DNA of 64,000 nucleotides, from positions 124,001-188,000 of the forward strand of contig NZ_PVTF01000011.1 in the NCBI RefSeq assembly GCF_003002815.1. Reading direction: 5' to 3'. The first letter of the stretch is position 1; each line of letters begins with the position of its first letter. The notes beneath the pieces were generated by a model. That model saw nothing but the letters and a program-made list of their open reading frames with translations, had not been told where the DNA came from and did not search any database. A program made the position numbers and the translations under genes. Shown here one piece after another: positions 51,449-59,912 of the stretch. The stretch comes from Umezawaea tangerina. Its GTDB lineage: Bacteria > Actinomycetota > Actinomycetes > Mycobacteriales > Pseudonocardiaceae.

Positions 51449-52276
51449 GTGTTCGAGAAGAACCTTTCGAGGCGGGGCTTCGTCACGGGTGCGGCGGCCG
51501 TCGCCGGTCTGGCCGGTCTGTCCGCGGTGGCGCCGGGGCTGGCGGGTGCCGATCCCAAGATCGGCGACCAGCACGTCGAGTCCGAGTTCGCGCCCGCGGT
51601 CGGCGCGCAGGCGGCGCTGATCACGTTCCAGAAGATCGACGGCACGCCCGTGTACTACTGGCGCTCCAACCGGGGCAACACCACCGCCCGCAACTGGCAG
51701 GCCACCCAGGCGTTCTACGACGCCCTCGTCACGTGGATCCGCGACCTGCGGTCGTTGTCGTCGAGCTACGGGTCGATCAGCTACATCGTGTCCGCGGGCT
51801 TCTACGTCGACAAGGACGGGCAGCACGGCGCGGGTACCGCGATGGACCTCGACCACGTGCGCTGGTCCGGCGGCAACACGATCTCGCCGCTCGACCAGGC
51901 CCACGCGTCGGGCACCGCCGCGACCCGCAAGCGCTACCTGGCGACGGAGGCCGTGTGCCGCCGCAGGTTCCGCTACGTGCTCGACGGTTGGTACAACGCC
52001 GACCACCACGACCACATCCACTCCGACTTCGGCGGCATGCCGGTCCGCGTGCTCAAGGACTCCGAGGCCGACACCAAGTTCGTCCAGGCCACCTGCAACA
52101 ACTTCCGCGCCGCGGGTTTGGACATCGACGGCATCTGGGGCCCGAAGACGCAGAGCGCCTTCGACGGCCTCAAGTCGGCGCTGGCCGTGTCCGGTGACCC
52201 GCACACCACGACGTCGGTGTGGCAGGGCATGTTGTCGAAGATCGCGACCAAGGGCTTCGCGAACCAGAACATCTGA
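51449..52276 (+). CDS. Tat-exported extensin-like/peptidase-fold protein with peptidoglycan-binding domain
   Basis: 275 residues from a GTG with GGAGGAG 9 bp upstream. The N-terminus LSRRGFVTGAAAVAGLAG is a Tat signal, cut near AGADP. The middle domain resembles extensin-like / LAS-type zinc peptidases: the HGAGTAMDLDHV block carries His and Asp, and DHHDHIHSDFGG carries the HxH. The last 60 residues are PG_binding_1-like (GLDIDGIWGPKTQSAFDGL). It probably acts on or binds the cell wall outside the membrane. Catalytic activity is inferred from the metal-ligand pattern. Confidence 0.8.
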   Translation: MFEKNLSRRGFVTGAAAVAGLAGLSAVAPGLAGADPKIGDQHVESEFAPAVGAQAALITFQKIDGTPVYYWRSNRGNTTARNWQATQAFYDALVTWIRDLRSLSSSYGSISYIVSAGFYVDKDGQHGAGTAMDLDHVRWSGGNTISPLDQAHASGTAATRKRYLATEAVCRRRFRYVLDGWYNADHHDHIHSDFGGMPVRVLKDSEADTKFVQATCNNFRAAGLDIDGIWGPKTQSAFDGLKSALAVSGDPHTTTSVWQGMLSKIATKGFANQNI

Positions 52277-52434
52277 CCGGCGGCCGCCGATTCCCTTGCC
52301 AGGCCGGGGTTTCGCGACCGGGCGGCCCGGACGTCGTCGATGCCGTCAGCCGGCATCAGCGCCTCCGGGCCGCCCGCGCCGATCTTGTGGTGAAGCGGCC
52401 CCGGTCGGGGGTGGCCGCGATCTAGGATCCCGCT

Positions 52435-53382
52435 GTGCTCCCAACGAGTCGCCGTCGTGCCGAGACCGCCGCGCTGTGGCCGATCACGAGGCACATCGCC
52501 GCGGTGGTCCTGATCGGCCTCGCCGTGTTCACCGTCGCGGCCGTCCTGTTGTGGCTGGCACTGGGCCAGCCCGCCGCGCCGAGCCCGGACATCAGGCTGA
52601 ACGTCGTCAAGATCGCGCTGTCGGTCGTGGCGGGCGTCGGTGGTGTCGTGGCGCTGGTGGTCGCCTACCGCAAGCAGCGGATCGACGAGGTGGCCGAGGC
52701 GCGCGCGTACGTCAAGGTCCTGAACGAGCGGTTCGCGACCGCCTGCTCGCAGATCGGCCACGAGCGGCCGACCATCCGGCTCGCGGGCGTCTACGCCATG
52801 GCCAGCCTCGCCGACGAGTGGGTCGAGCAGCGCCAGGTGTGCATCGAGGTGCTGTGCGCGTACCTGCGCATCCCGTACGAGCCCGCGATGGACTCGCCCT
52901 GGCTGCACGACGAGGAGTCCGAGGTGCGCCTGTCGGTCACGAGCGTGATCAGCGACCACCTCCGTCCCGGCGCGCCGGTCAGCTGGCAGGGCCACGACTT
53001 CAACCTGGTCCGGGCGGTGCTGCGCGCGGCGGACTTCGCGGGGATCCAGGTGAGCGGCGGCCGGTTCCTGCTCAGCCTGGCGCGGTTCCCGATCGGCCGG
53101 GCGGACTTCGACGGGATGCGCGTCAGCGGCGGTGAGGTCTGGTTCGGCGGCGCCGAGTTCGCCGGCGGGACGGTGAGCTTCGACAACGCCGAGTTCAGCG
53201 GTGGCCGCGTCCGGTTCGAGGGCGCCGAGTTCACCGGCGGTGAGGTGACCTTCCGCGGCGCGCGGTTCACCGGCGGGGAGGTGGACCTCTCCGAGGTCGA
53301 CACCGACCACTACACCGCGCCTCCCGTGTTCGACCCGTGGCAGACCCCACCGCCGGGGCTTCGCCTCCCCGACGTCCGGTAG
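52435..53382 (+). CDS. Membrane protein with five 12-residue beta-helix-like repeats
   Basis: 315 residues from a GTG. Two membrane helices (IAAVVLIGLAVFTVAAVLLW and IALSVVAGVGGVVALVVAY) are followed by a helical region common to actinobacterial pentapeptide-repeat proteins (RFATACSQIGHERPTIRLAG, YAMASLADEW, VCAYLRIPY-like). Residues 225-285 hold five units of exactly 12 residues, such as FGGAEFAGGTVS, FDNAEFSGGRVR and FEGAEFTGGEVT. They alternate a bulky F with GG, so a right-handed beta-helix is likely, but the period is not the classic five. Function unknown. Confidence 0.75.
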   Translation: MLPTSRRRAETAALWPITRHIAAVVLIGLAVFTVAAVLLWLALGQPAAPSPDIRLNVVKIALSVVAGVGGVVALVVAYRKQRIDEVAEARAYVKVLNERFATACSQIGHERPTIRLAGVYAMASLADEWVEQRQVCIEVLCAYLRIPYEPAMDSPWLHDEESEVRLSVTSVISDHLRPGAPVSWQGHDFNLVRAVLRAADFAGIQVSGGRFLLSLARFPIGRADFDGMRVSGGEVWFGGAEFAGGTVSFDNAEFSGGRVRFEGAEFTGGEVTFRGARFTGGEVDLSEVDTDHYTAPPVFDPWQTPPPGLRLPDVR

Positions 53383-53762
53383 GGCAGCCGACCCCATGTC
53401 GGCCGCGTGGTGCCGAGGACGGACCACGACGGGAGTTGGCCGTTGTGGCTGTTGAGGTTGTGGACCGCGAGTCGAGTTGACCAAGCGGGGACCTCCGGGC
53501 GAAGTGGATGTGTCCGACGCACCCGATCCGCAGCGGTATCCGCCACGGACGTCCCCACTCCGGCGACCTGCCGCACATCGAGGTCAAGGAACCGGGCCGG
53601 ATACCCGCCGGCGGCCGGCGGATGCACGGCGGCGGCATCGGCTACGACCACCCGTCCGGGGCCACGACTGCAACACCCGACGAGCCACAGCACCCTCGGT
53701 GGCCGACCACCGATCAGCCGACTGGTCGCCCAAGCGTCAACGACATCACGAGCCATGTGCGC
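53383..53762. other. Intergenic region, no gene recognised
   Basis: About 380 bp after the repeat protein. No frame has both a ribosome site and coding bias. It leads into the triple operator at 53763-53825. Confidence 0.45.
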
Positions 53763-53825
53763 TAGCGGCGCTAGACTTGCGAGCGGTAGCGGTGCTAGCG
53801 TCGCCCCATCATCTAGCGATGCTAG
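53763..53825. promoter_or_regulatory. Three copies of TAGCGNNGCTAG in front of the DUF1772 gene
   Basis: TAGCGGCGCTAG (53763), TAGCGGTGCTAG (53787) and TAGCGATGCTAG (53814), with centres 24 and 27 bp apart, all within 81 bp of the start codon. Each is an inverted repeat CTAG(C)-type site. They suggest repression or cooperative control by a dimeric regulator of TetR, MarR or GntR kind not encoded next to the gene. Confidence 0.7.
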
Positions 53826-53843
53826 ATCCTGGGAGGGTTAGTC

Positions 53844-54290
53844 ATGGTCACCGCACTTGAGGTCGTCACCACCGTGGTCGTCGGTGTGATGGTGGGGGTG
53901 GAGTTTGCCGTCGCCTTCGTCGTCAACCGGATCCTCGACGCGCTGCCCGAGGACAGCGGCCAGCTCGGCCGTGCCCACGGGGGGCGGATGCTCGGTGCCG
54001 TCATGCCGTTCTGGTACATCGGCTCGCTGGTCCTGTGCGCGGTCTGGGCCGTCGCGGGATGGGGGCGTCCCGGTGTCGGGCTCGTCGTCGTCGCCGCCGG
54101 GCTGCTGGTCGTGAGCGTGGTCATGTCGGTGCTGCTGCTCGTCCCGATCAACAACCGGAGCAAGACCTGGACCCCGGAGAACCGGCCCGCGGACTGGAAG
54201 GAGCAGGGGGACCGCTGGGACCGCTTCCACCACGTCCGGGTCGCCGTGATCGTCGCCGCCTTCGCCTTGCTGGCCACCGCTCTCGCGTGA
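53844..54290 (+). CDS. DUF1772 (anthrone-oxygenase-like) membrane protein
   Basis: 148 residues; GGGAGGG precedes the ATG. Four hydrophobic helices with the C-terminal signature LLVPINNRSKTW, ADWKEQGDRWDRFHHVR. PF08592 includes small membrane proteins related to fungal anthrone oxygenases, but most bacterial members have no known activity. The strongly patterned promoter (three operators) implies tight ligand-responsive control. It stands alone, with no regulator gene beside it. Confidence 0.85.
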   Translation: MVTALEVVTTVVVGVMVGVEFAVAFVVNRILDALPEDSGQLGRAHGGRMLGAVMPFWYIGSLVLCAVWAVAGWGRPGVGLVVVAAGLLVVSVVMSVLLLVPINNRSKTWTPENRPADWKEQGDRWDRFHHVRVAVIVAAFALLATALA

Positions 54291-54971
54291 AGCCGCACTT
54301 CGACCATTCGCCCGTGGTGGTCATCGGTGGATGAGCCGGCCGGAGTAGTGCGACTGGTCGTGGTGCCGTGTGGACCCGCGGCGCTGTCGGCCGTGACGGT
54401 TTCCGGTCGGCATTTTCACAGATGCGGTGTCGCCGGTCTTCCGGTCCTGGAATCCCTGTCGTCATTTCCTCGGGTAAGACGGCAATCGGCCGTGATGTGA
54501 AGCGGAGGTGAAGTTCCCCATTGCGTGCACATGCAGGAAAGTTGTCGGGATGTGTTGGCATGAATTCGCCGTTCCGTGAGGTGGATGTGCGGCTTCGTGC
54601 GACTTGGGGAAGTTCTCTGAACTGCGCGTGAGCTCCTTGCGCACGCCTGCGTCGGGGGACGTCGAAACCGCTGCTGAGCCGGGTGCGCACCAGGAATTCC
54701 GATCCCCGCGCAGGCCTGGGATTCGATGGCGGAATCCCTGATGGTCCGGACGGGTGACCACCGCCGCGTTCGTTGACACCGCGTCGACGCCCCGTCTATG
54801 TTCGAATTCGAGGGCCGAAGCGGCCGGTATCGGGATTGGGAATCGACTCGACCCGGCGAATACCCCAAGATCTTTCCGATGGTTGTCCATCCTCTTTTTC
54901 GAAGTCATTCCCCTGAATGGGTCGGAGTCGATTTCCGGCGAATTCGACGTCGTGGAGAGCGAGATCTGCGA
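54291..54971. other. 681-bp AT-richer leader region before the biosynthetic cluster
   Basis: GC content falls visibly, with runs such as CATTTCCTCGGG and CTCTTTTTCGAAG. A 73-codon frame from GTG 54754 ends in a GTGA overlap with the AroA-like start, and the AroA frame itself is open back to ATG 54798. Both use codons such as CTA, AGA and TTT that the neighbours avoid. I read the region as promoter and 5' leader, with a small upstream ORF possible. Confidence 0.5.
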
Positions 54972-56390
54972 GTGAGCGTGAACTCCCGGTTCGGACGCCC
55001 GGTGACCGACTCGGCGGACCTGGTGGTGCACGGCCGCGACGCGATGCCCGGTGCCGCGGCCCGCGAGGTGGTCGTGCCCGGCGACAAGTCGGTGAGCCAC
55101 CGGGCGCTGCTCGCCGCGCTGCTGCCCACGGCCCCGCCCGTGGTGACCATCGCGGGCGCGAACCTCGGCGGTGCGGTGCGGGCGCTCCTGCCCGCGATGC
55201 GGGCCCTGGGGTGGTCGGTCGAGGGCGACCGGACCGCGCTCGTGGTCCGGCGCGCCGACCGGCCCGTCGCGCAGACCCCCAGACCGCACCCGACCGGGGG
55301 CCGCTGGCCCGACGGTGTGCCGTACGTGCAGACCGAGGGGTCGAGCGCCGCCGCCCGGCTGCTGATCGGCGTGCTCGCCGGGACCGGTGTCGACGCCGTC
55401 GTCGACGGTGACGACGTGCTGCGGCACCGGCCGATGGACTGGGTGGTCGAGCCCCTCGTCGCGCTCGGCGCCGTCATCGACCACCTCGGCGAGCCCGGCC
55501 GCCTGCCGGTCAGGGTTCGCGGGAAGGTGTGGCGGTCGGGGTCGGTGGAGCTGCTGGTGGGGAGCGCGCAGGCGCGCTCGGCCGTGCTGCTGGCCGCGGT
55601 GGCCGCGCGGCTCCCGGTGGTGATCAAGCACCCGGTCCGCTCGCGCGACCACACCGAGCGGATGGTGGCCGCGTTCGGCGCCCGGCTGACCGAGTCCGCG
55701 CACGAGCTGCGCTACGACGGCGGCGGCGACGAGGTGCCGGGGTTCTTCGACGTCCCCGCCGACCCGTCACTGGCGGCGTACCCGGTGGCCGCGCGGCTGC
55801 TCTGGTCCTGCGAAGGGGAGACCACCGTTCCGGGGGTCTGCCTGAACCCGACCCGCCTGGGCTTCTTCGAGGTCCTCCGGGAGGCGGGCGCGGACATCCG
55901 CTACACCGACGAGCGGACCGGCGCGACGGGGGAGCGGGTGGGGTCGATCGTGGTCCGGGGCGGCCTGAACGGCGTGGAGTCCGTCCGCGTCGTCGACGCG
56001 GCCGTGCTCCACTCGCTGATCGACGAGGTCCCGCTGCTGGCCGCGGTGGCGGCCCGGCTGCCGGGCAGGTCGTGGATCGGCTGCGCGGAGGAGCTGCGGT
56101 TCAAGGAGACCGACCGGCTGGACACCACCGCGCGGATGGTCACCGCGTTCGGCGGCCGGGTCGAGCCCGCGGCCGACGGTCTCACGGTGGTCGGTGGGCT
56201 CCCTTTGCGGGCGGGGACCGTGCCCGGCTTCGAGGACCACCGCGTCGCGATGGCCGCGGCCACCCTGGCGATGGCCGTCCCCGGCACGACCAGGGTCACC
56301 GGCGGTGCCTGCCACCGGACCTCGTTCCCCGGCTTCGTCGAAGTGCAGCGCCACGTCGGCGCGTCCGTCACCGAGGAGGCGCGGTGCTGA
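54972..56390 (+). CDS. EPSP-synthase (AroA) homologue of secondary metabolism
   Basis: 472 residues from a GTG. The family start VVPGDKSVSHRALL is intact with Lys39 and Arg44. LIDEVPLLAAVAA carries the catalytic Asp, EELRFKETDRLD the Glu and Arg, and FEDHRVAMAAATLAM the late Arg. Two sites depart from housekeeping AroA: the LGNAGTAxR loop is replaced by TEGSSAAAR, and the C-terminal NKTFPDY-type lysine is Arg in ACHRTSFPGF. So enolpyruvyl transfer is uncertain; AroA homologues in cyclohexanecarboxylate clusters are thought to do a related elimination. It leads an operon with an aminotransferase, reductases, an adenylation protein and a PKS. Confidence 0.82.
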   Translation: MSVNSRFGRPVTDSADLVVHGRDAMPGAAAREVVVPGDKSVSHRALLAALLPTAPPVVTIAGANLGGAVRALLPAMRALGWSVEGDRTALVVRRADRPVAQTPRPHPTGGRWPDGVPYVQTEGSSAAARLLIGVLAGTGVDAVVDGDDVLRHRPMDWVVEPLVALGAVIDHLGEPGRLPVRVRGKVWRSGSVELLVGSAQARSAVLLAAVAARLPVVIKHPVRSRDHTERMVAAFGARLTESAHELRYDGGGDEVPGFFDVPADPSLAAYPVAARLLWSCEGETTVPGVCLNPTRLGFFEVLREAGADIRYTDERTGATGERVGSIVVRGGLNGVESVRVVDAAVLHSLIDEVPLLAAVAARLPGRSWIGCAEELRFKETDRLDTTARMVTAFGGRVEPAADGLTVVGGLPLRAGTVPGFEDHRVAMAAATLAMAVPGTTRVTGGACHRTSFPGFVEVQRHVGASVTEEARC

Positions 56391-57658
56391 GGAGCCTCAC
56401 GGCGGTCACGGCCGTCGAAGCCCGGTCCACCGCGACCGTGCTCGGTCCCGAGTTCCACTCCGGTGACGGCCCGTGGCTGCACCCCCAGGAGGGCCCGGCC
56501 TGGTTCGACGCGACCTCGGGCAGCGGCGCGGTGACCTTGGGGCACCAGCATCCCGCGGTCACCGCCGCCGCGGTGGCGCAGGTGCGACGGCTCACCCACA
56601 CCGGCTGCAAGCTCGGGTCCGACGCCCGCACCGCGCTCGTCCACCGGCTCGGGCTGCTCTCCCCGTACGCCGAACCCGCCGTGCTGCCCACCGCGACCGG
56701 CGCGGAGGCCGTCGAGTCCGCGCTGAAGATCGCCAGGGCCGCCACCGGGAACCGGGCCGTGGTGGCGTTCCGGCACGGGTACCACGGGAAGACGGCCGGT
56801 GCGCTCGCCCTGACCTGGCGCACGGACTTCAAGGCCTACAACGCCTTTCCCGACGACGTCGTGTTCACCGCCGACCTGCCCGACCCGCGGGTGGGCCCCG
56901 CCGACGTGGACGCCTTCGCGGTCAGCTTCGCCGCGGTCCTCGACACGGCGGAACGTGCCGGCGGGGTCGCCGCGGTCGTGCTCGAACCCGTGCAGGTGAC
57001 CGAGGGCGTGCTGGACGTCGCGCCGACCGTGCTCGACGAGATCGCCCGGCAGACCCTGGCCCGCGGGGCGCTGCTCGTGCTCGACGAGATCTACACCGGC
57101 CTCGGCCGGGCGGGCCGGATGTTCACCGCCGGGCTGATGGCGGCACCCCCGGCGCTGACGCTGCTGGGCAAGACCCTCGGCAACGGCTTCCCGATCGCCG
57201 CGGTCGTCGGTGAGCGCTCCGTGGTGGACGCGCTTCCCCCCGGCGTGCAGACCTCGACCTTCTCCGGCGGCCCCGTCTCCGCCGCCGCGGCGTGCGCGGT
57301 GCTGGACGTCATCGCCGAACAGGACGTGCCCGCCCGCGCCCGCCGGCTCGGCGAGCGGCTCGCGACGGACCTGCGCGCGCTCGCGGAGCGGCACCGGTGG
57401 ATGCGCTCGGTGCGCGCCGTCGGAGCGCTGGCCGCCTTCGACTGCGCGCCCGACGGGCACCCGGACCCCGCGGTGGCACGGGCGGTGCTCGACGCCGCGG
57501 CACGACGGCGGGTGCTGCTGTTCGGCGGCGGACCCGAAGGAGCCACGGTGAAGATCGTGCCCCCAGTGCTGCTCGACGACGAGCAGTACGAGTTCCTGCG
57601 CGGGGGCCTGGCCGCCGCGGTCCTCGCCGCCGACCCGGCCGGGGGAACGCCGCGATGA
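56384..57658 (+). CDS. Class III PLP-dependent aminotransferase
   Basis: 424 residues from a GTG that lies within the AroA-like gene (7-bp overlap, GAGGAGG upstream). Fold type I class III hallmarks: LGHQHPAVTAAA near the start, ATGAEAVESALKIARAATG, HGYHGKTAGALALT, VVLEPVQVTEGV, LVLDEIYTGLGR with the Asp for the PLP nitrogen, and Lys263 in LLGKTLGNGFPIAA. It resembles ornithine / diaminobutyrate-type omega-aminotransferases. It probably puts an amine on a carbocyclic ketone made from the AroA-like product. The distal position of the amine would suit a beta- or gamma-amino acid. Confidence 0.88.
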   Translation: MLRSLTAVTAVEARSTATVLGPEFHSGDGPWLHPQEGPAWFDATSGSGAVTLGHQHPAVTAAAVAQVRRLTHTGCKLGSDARTALVHRLGLLSPYAEPAVLPTATGAEAVESALKIARAATGNRAVVAFRHGYHGKTAGALALTWRTDFKAYNAFPDDVVFTADLPDPRVGPADVDAFAVSFAAVLDTAERAGGVAAVVLEPVQVTEGVLDVAPTVLDEIARQTLARGALLVLDEIYTGLGRAGRMFTAGLMAAPPALTLLGKTLGNGFPIAAVVGERSVVDALPPGVQTSTFSGGPVSAAAACAVLDVIAEQDVPARARRLGERLATDLRALAERHRWMRSVRAVGALAAFDCAPDGHPDPAVARAVLDAAARRRVLLFGGGPEGATVKIVPPVLLDDEQYEFLRGGLAAAVLAADPAGGTPR

Positions 57659-58872
57659 CCTTCGAGCAGCTGGAGGAGGCGGTCCTGCGGCCGCTGCTGT
57701 GCACGGTGTGCGGTGCCTGCGAGCTGGCCTGCCCGCAGGCGGTGATCGGGTTCGACGGCCTCGACCCCGTGCTGACCGTGGACACGTGGACGGCGGCGGA
57801 CTGCGGTGGCTGCACCGACTGCCTGGACGCGTGCCCCGGCCTGGACCCGGCGACGCCGGAGGCCGAGCGGCTGCTCTTCGGGCGCACCCGCGAGCCGGGC
57901 GAACGGTGGACCGGGATCTTCCGGGAGGTCGTCGCCGGGCACGCGGTGGACGAGGAGCTCTTCGCCGCCTCGGCCAGCGGCGGCTCGATCTCGGCGGTGC
58001 TGCAGTTCGCGCTGTCCACCGGGTTCGCCGACGTCGTGCTCTGCATGGGGCGCGAGCGGGACGAGCCGTGGCGCGCCTCGCCGGTGCTGGTCCGCGACTC
58101 CGACGAGCTGGCCGAGACCGCCCAGTCGACCTACCAGCTCGCCCCCTACCTCGGCGCGCTGCGGCGGGTGATGGACACCGAACCCGACGCGCGCGTCGCC
58201 ATGACCGGCGTCGCCTGCCACGTCCAGGCGATGCGCAAGCTCCAGGCCATGGACACCCGCGCGGGCAAGTGGGCGCGCGAGCACGTCGTCCTGCTGGTCG
58301 AACCGGCCTGCTCGTCCAGCACCCGTCCGGAAGGGACGGCGGAGGTCATCAGGCAGCGGGCGCTGGTGCCGCTGGAGTCCGTGGTGCGCCTGCGCTACCG
58401 GGAGGGGGACTACCCCGGCGACATCGGCGTCCGCACCGACGACGGCGTGGACCACCGGGTGCCGTTCTGGCGCGCGGTCAAGGACTTCGCGGGCAACAAG
58501 ACGCACCGGTGCCTGTCCTGCGGCGACTGGATGTCCGGGCTGGCCGACCTCAGCGTCAGCGACGGCGACCCGAACATCTTCGCGGCCAGCACCGGCGGGG
58601 GCGGGATCGCCAAGCACGGCCGCCTGTTCATCCGCACGGACGTCGGGGCCGCGGCCGTCGCACGGGCGCGCTCGCGCGGGTTCCTGGCCTACGGCCCGGT
58701 CGAGCTGGCGGGGCTGAACCTCGGGCTGGAGCGCAAGCGCAACCGGCGGGCCTCCTACGAGAGGTCGGAGGAGCCCATCGCCCACGGTCCCATCCCCGGT
58801 TACGTCGAGGAGCTGGAGATCATCCCGGACGAGCAGTGGCTCGCCGCGCCGGAAGTGGAGGAACGCCCGTGA
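57655..58872 (+). CDS. FrhB/FdhB-family iron-sulfur flavoprotein (coenzyme F420 hydrogenase beta-subunit-like)
   Basis: 405 residues; ATGA overlap with the aminotransferase. Two ferredoxin-type clusters are written out: CTVCGACELACP (Cys16, 19, 22, 26) and CGGCTDCLDACP (Cys50, 53, 56, 60). FrhB_FdhB N- and C-terminal domains follow (ASASGGSISAVLQFAL, MTGVACHVQAMRKLQ, NKTHRCLSCGDWMSGLADLSV). The family includes F420H2 dehydrogenases, divinyl-chlorophyllide reductase and hydroxymethyl-chlorophyll reductase, which removes an allylic-type hydroxyl. Here a reduction or reductive dehydroxylation of the ring intermediate is proposed; electron donor (F420 or ferredoxin) unknown. Confidence 0.85.
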   Translation: MTFEQLEEAVLRPLLCTVCGACELACPQAVIGFDGLDPVLTVDTWTAADCGGCTDCLDACPGLDPATPEAERLLFGRTREPGERWTGIFREVVAGHAVDEELFAASASGGSISAVLQFALSTGFADVVLCMGRERDEPWRASPVLVRDSDELAETAQSTYQLAPYLGALRRVMDTEPDARVAMTGVACHVQAMRKLQAMDTRAGKWAREHVVLLVEPACSSSTRPEGTAEVIRQRALVPLESVVRLRYREGDYPGDIGVRTDDGVDHRVPFWRAVKDFAGNKTHRCLSCGDWMSGLADLSVSDGDPNIFAASTGGGGIAKHGRLFIRTDVGAAAVARARSRGFLAYGPVELAGLNLGLERKRNRRASYERSEEPIAHGPIPGYVEELEIIPDEQWLAAPEVEERP

Positions 58873-59912
58873 CGGCGGCGAGCGCCGTCCGGCGCCTGGT
58901 CGCCCACGGCAGTGCCGTGCCGCGGTGGGAAGAGGGGCCGCGCGCCGTGCCGGGCCACGGCGAGCTCGCGGTGCGCGCGGCCTACAGCATGGTGAGCCCC
59001 GGCACCGAGCTGCACTACCTGGACCGGTCCGCGCGCACCGGGGAGCGCTTCCCGCTGGGCTACTGCTCGGCGGGCGTGGTCGAGGCGGTCGGACCAGGAG
59101 TCAGTGGCTTCGCCGTCGGGGACCGCGTCATCGCCATGGGCTGGGGCCAGGCGGTGCACGCCGACGTCGTCACCGTCCCGTTCCGGTTGTGCCGCGGGGT
59201 TCCCGCGCACGTCGGCCTGGACGACGCCGTCGTGGCGAACCTGGCGGCGACGGCGGTGCACGCGGTGGACCGGGCCCAGCTGGACCCGGCCGACGAGGTG
59301 GCGGTGGTCGGTGCGGGCATCGTCGGGCAGCTGGTCGCGCTGACGGCGTCGGCGCGCGGCTGCCCGGTGTCGCTGCTGGACCGGCGGCCCGAGCGGTTGC
59401 ACGCCGCCGCCGCGCTCGGCCCGCGGGTGTCGACAGGCGTGGGCTTCCCGGAGCGGACCGGGTCCGGTGCCGCCGCGGGCCGGTGCGTCTTCCTCTGCAC
59501 CACGGGGGATGCCAGCACCACCCTGGTGTCCGCGGCGCGGTGGGCCGCCGCGGCGGCCGGCCGCCCCAGGCTCGTCGGGGTCGGCAGGTTCGAGGCGCGG
59601 GTCGCCTTCAGCGTGGAGCTGGGCAACCTCGACATCCGTTACGCGGCACGGTGCGGCGCCGGGTACCGGGACCACGACTACGAGCGCGGGCGCACCGAGG
59701 TGACCGCGCCGCCCGGTGAGGGCACGGTCACCGAGAACCTGCAACGCGCGCTCGACCTGGTGGCCGACGGGAGGGTGCGGGCCGACGCCCTGCGGCTGCC
59801 GCGGTTCTCGCCCGACGACGCGCCGCTGGTCTACGCGGCACTGCGCGAGCGGCCCGCCTACCCGACGGCGCTGTTCGACTACCGGCTGACGAAGGGGACG
59901 GTCGCTCCATGA
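58869..59912 (+). CDS. Medium-chain dehydrogenase (BchC/threonine-dehydrogenase-like)
   Basis: 347 residues from a GTG in a GTGA overlap. GroES-like N-domain with AAYSMVSPGTELHYL and LGYCSAGVVEAVGPGVSGF. Rossmann motif VAVVGAGIVGQLVALTA near residue 142, then SLLDRRPERL. The usual zinc-binding Cys/His residues of alcohol dehydrogenase are not seen, so it is likely zinc-free. The SPGTE start resembles the branch of bacteriochlorophyllide dehydrogenase BchC and bi-domain oxidoreductases. It would oxidise a hydroxyl to the ketone that the aminotransferase needs, or reduce an enone. Confidence 0.82.
   Translation: MTAASAVRRLVAHGSAVPRWEEGPRAVPGHGELAVRAAYSMVSPGTELHYLDRSARTGERFPLGYCSAGVVEAVGPGVSGFAVGDRVIAMGWGQAVHADVVTVPFRLCRGVPAHVGLDDAVVANLAATAVHAVDRAQLDPADEVAVVGAGIVGQLVALTASARGCPVSLLDRRPERLHAAAALGPRVSTGVGFPERTGSGAAAGRCVFLCTTGDASTTLVSAARWAAAAAGRPRLVGVGRFEARVAFSVELGNLDIRYAARCGAGYRDHDYERGRTEVTAPPGEGTVTENLQRALDLVADGRVRADALRLPRFSPDDAPLVYAALRERPAYPTALFDYRLTKGTVAP

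Noticed and set aside
54754-54975. 73-codon forward frame ending at the AroA-like start
   Set aside because: Kept only as a possibility under findings; its codon use (CTA, AGA, TTT) differs from every real gene nearby and there is no clear ribosome site.
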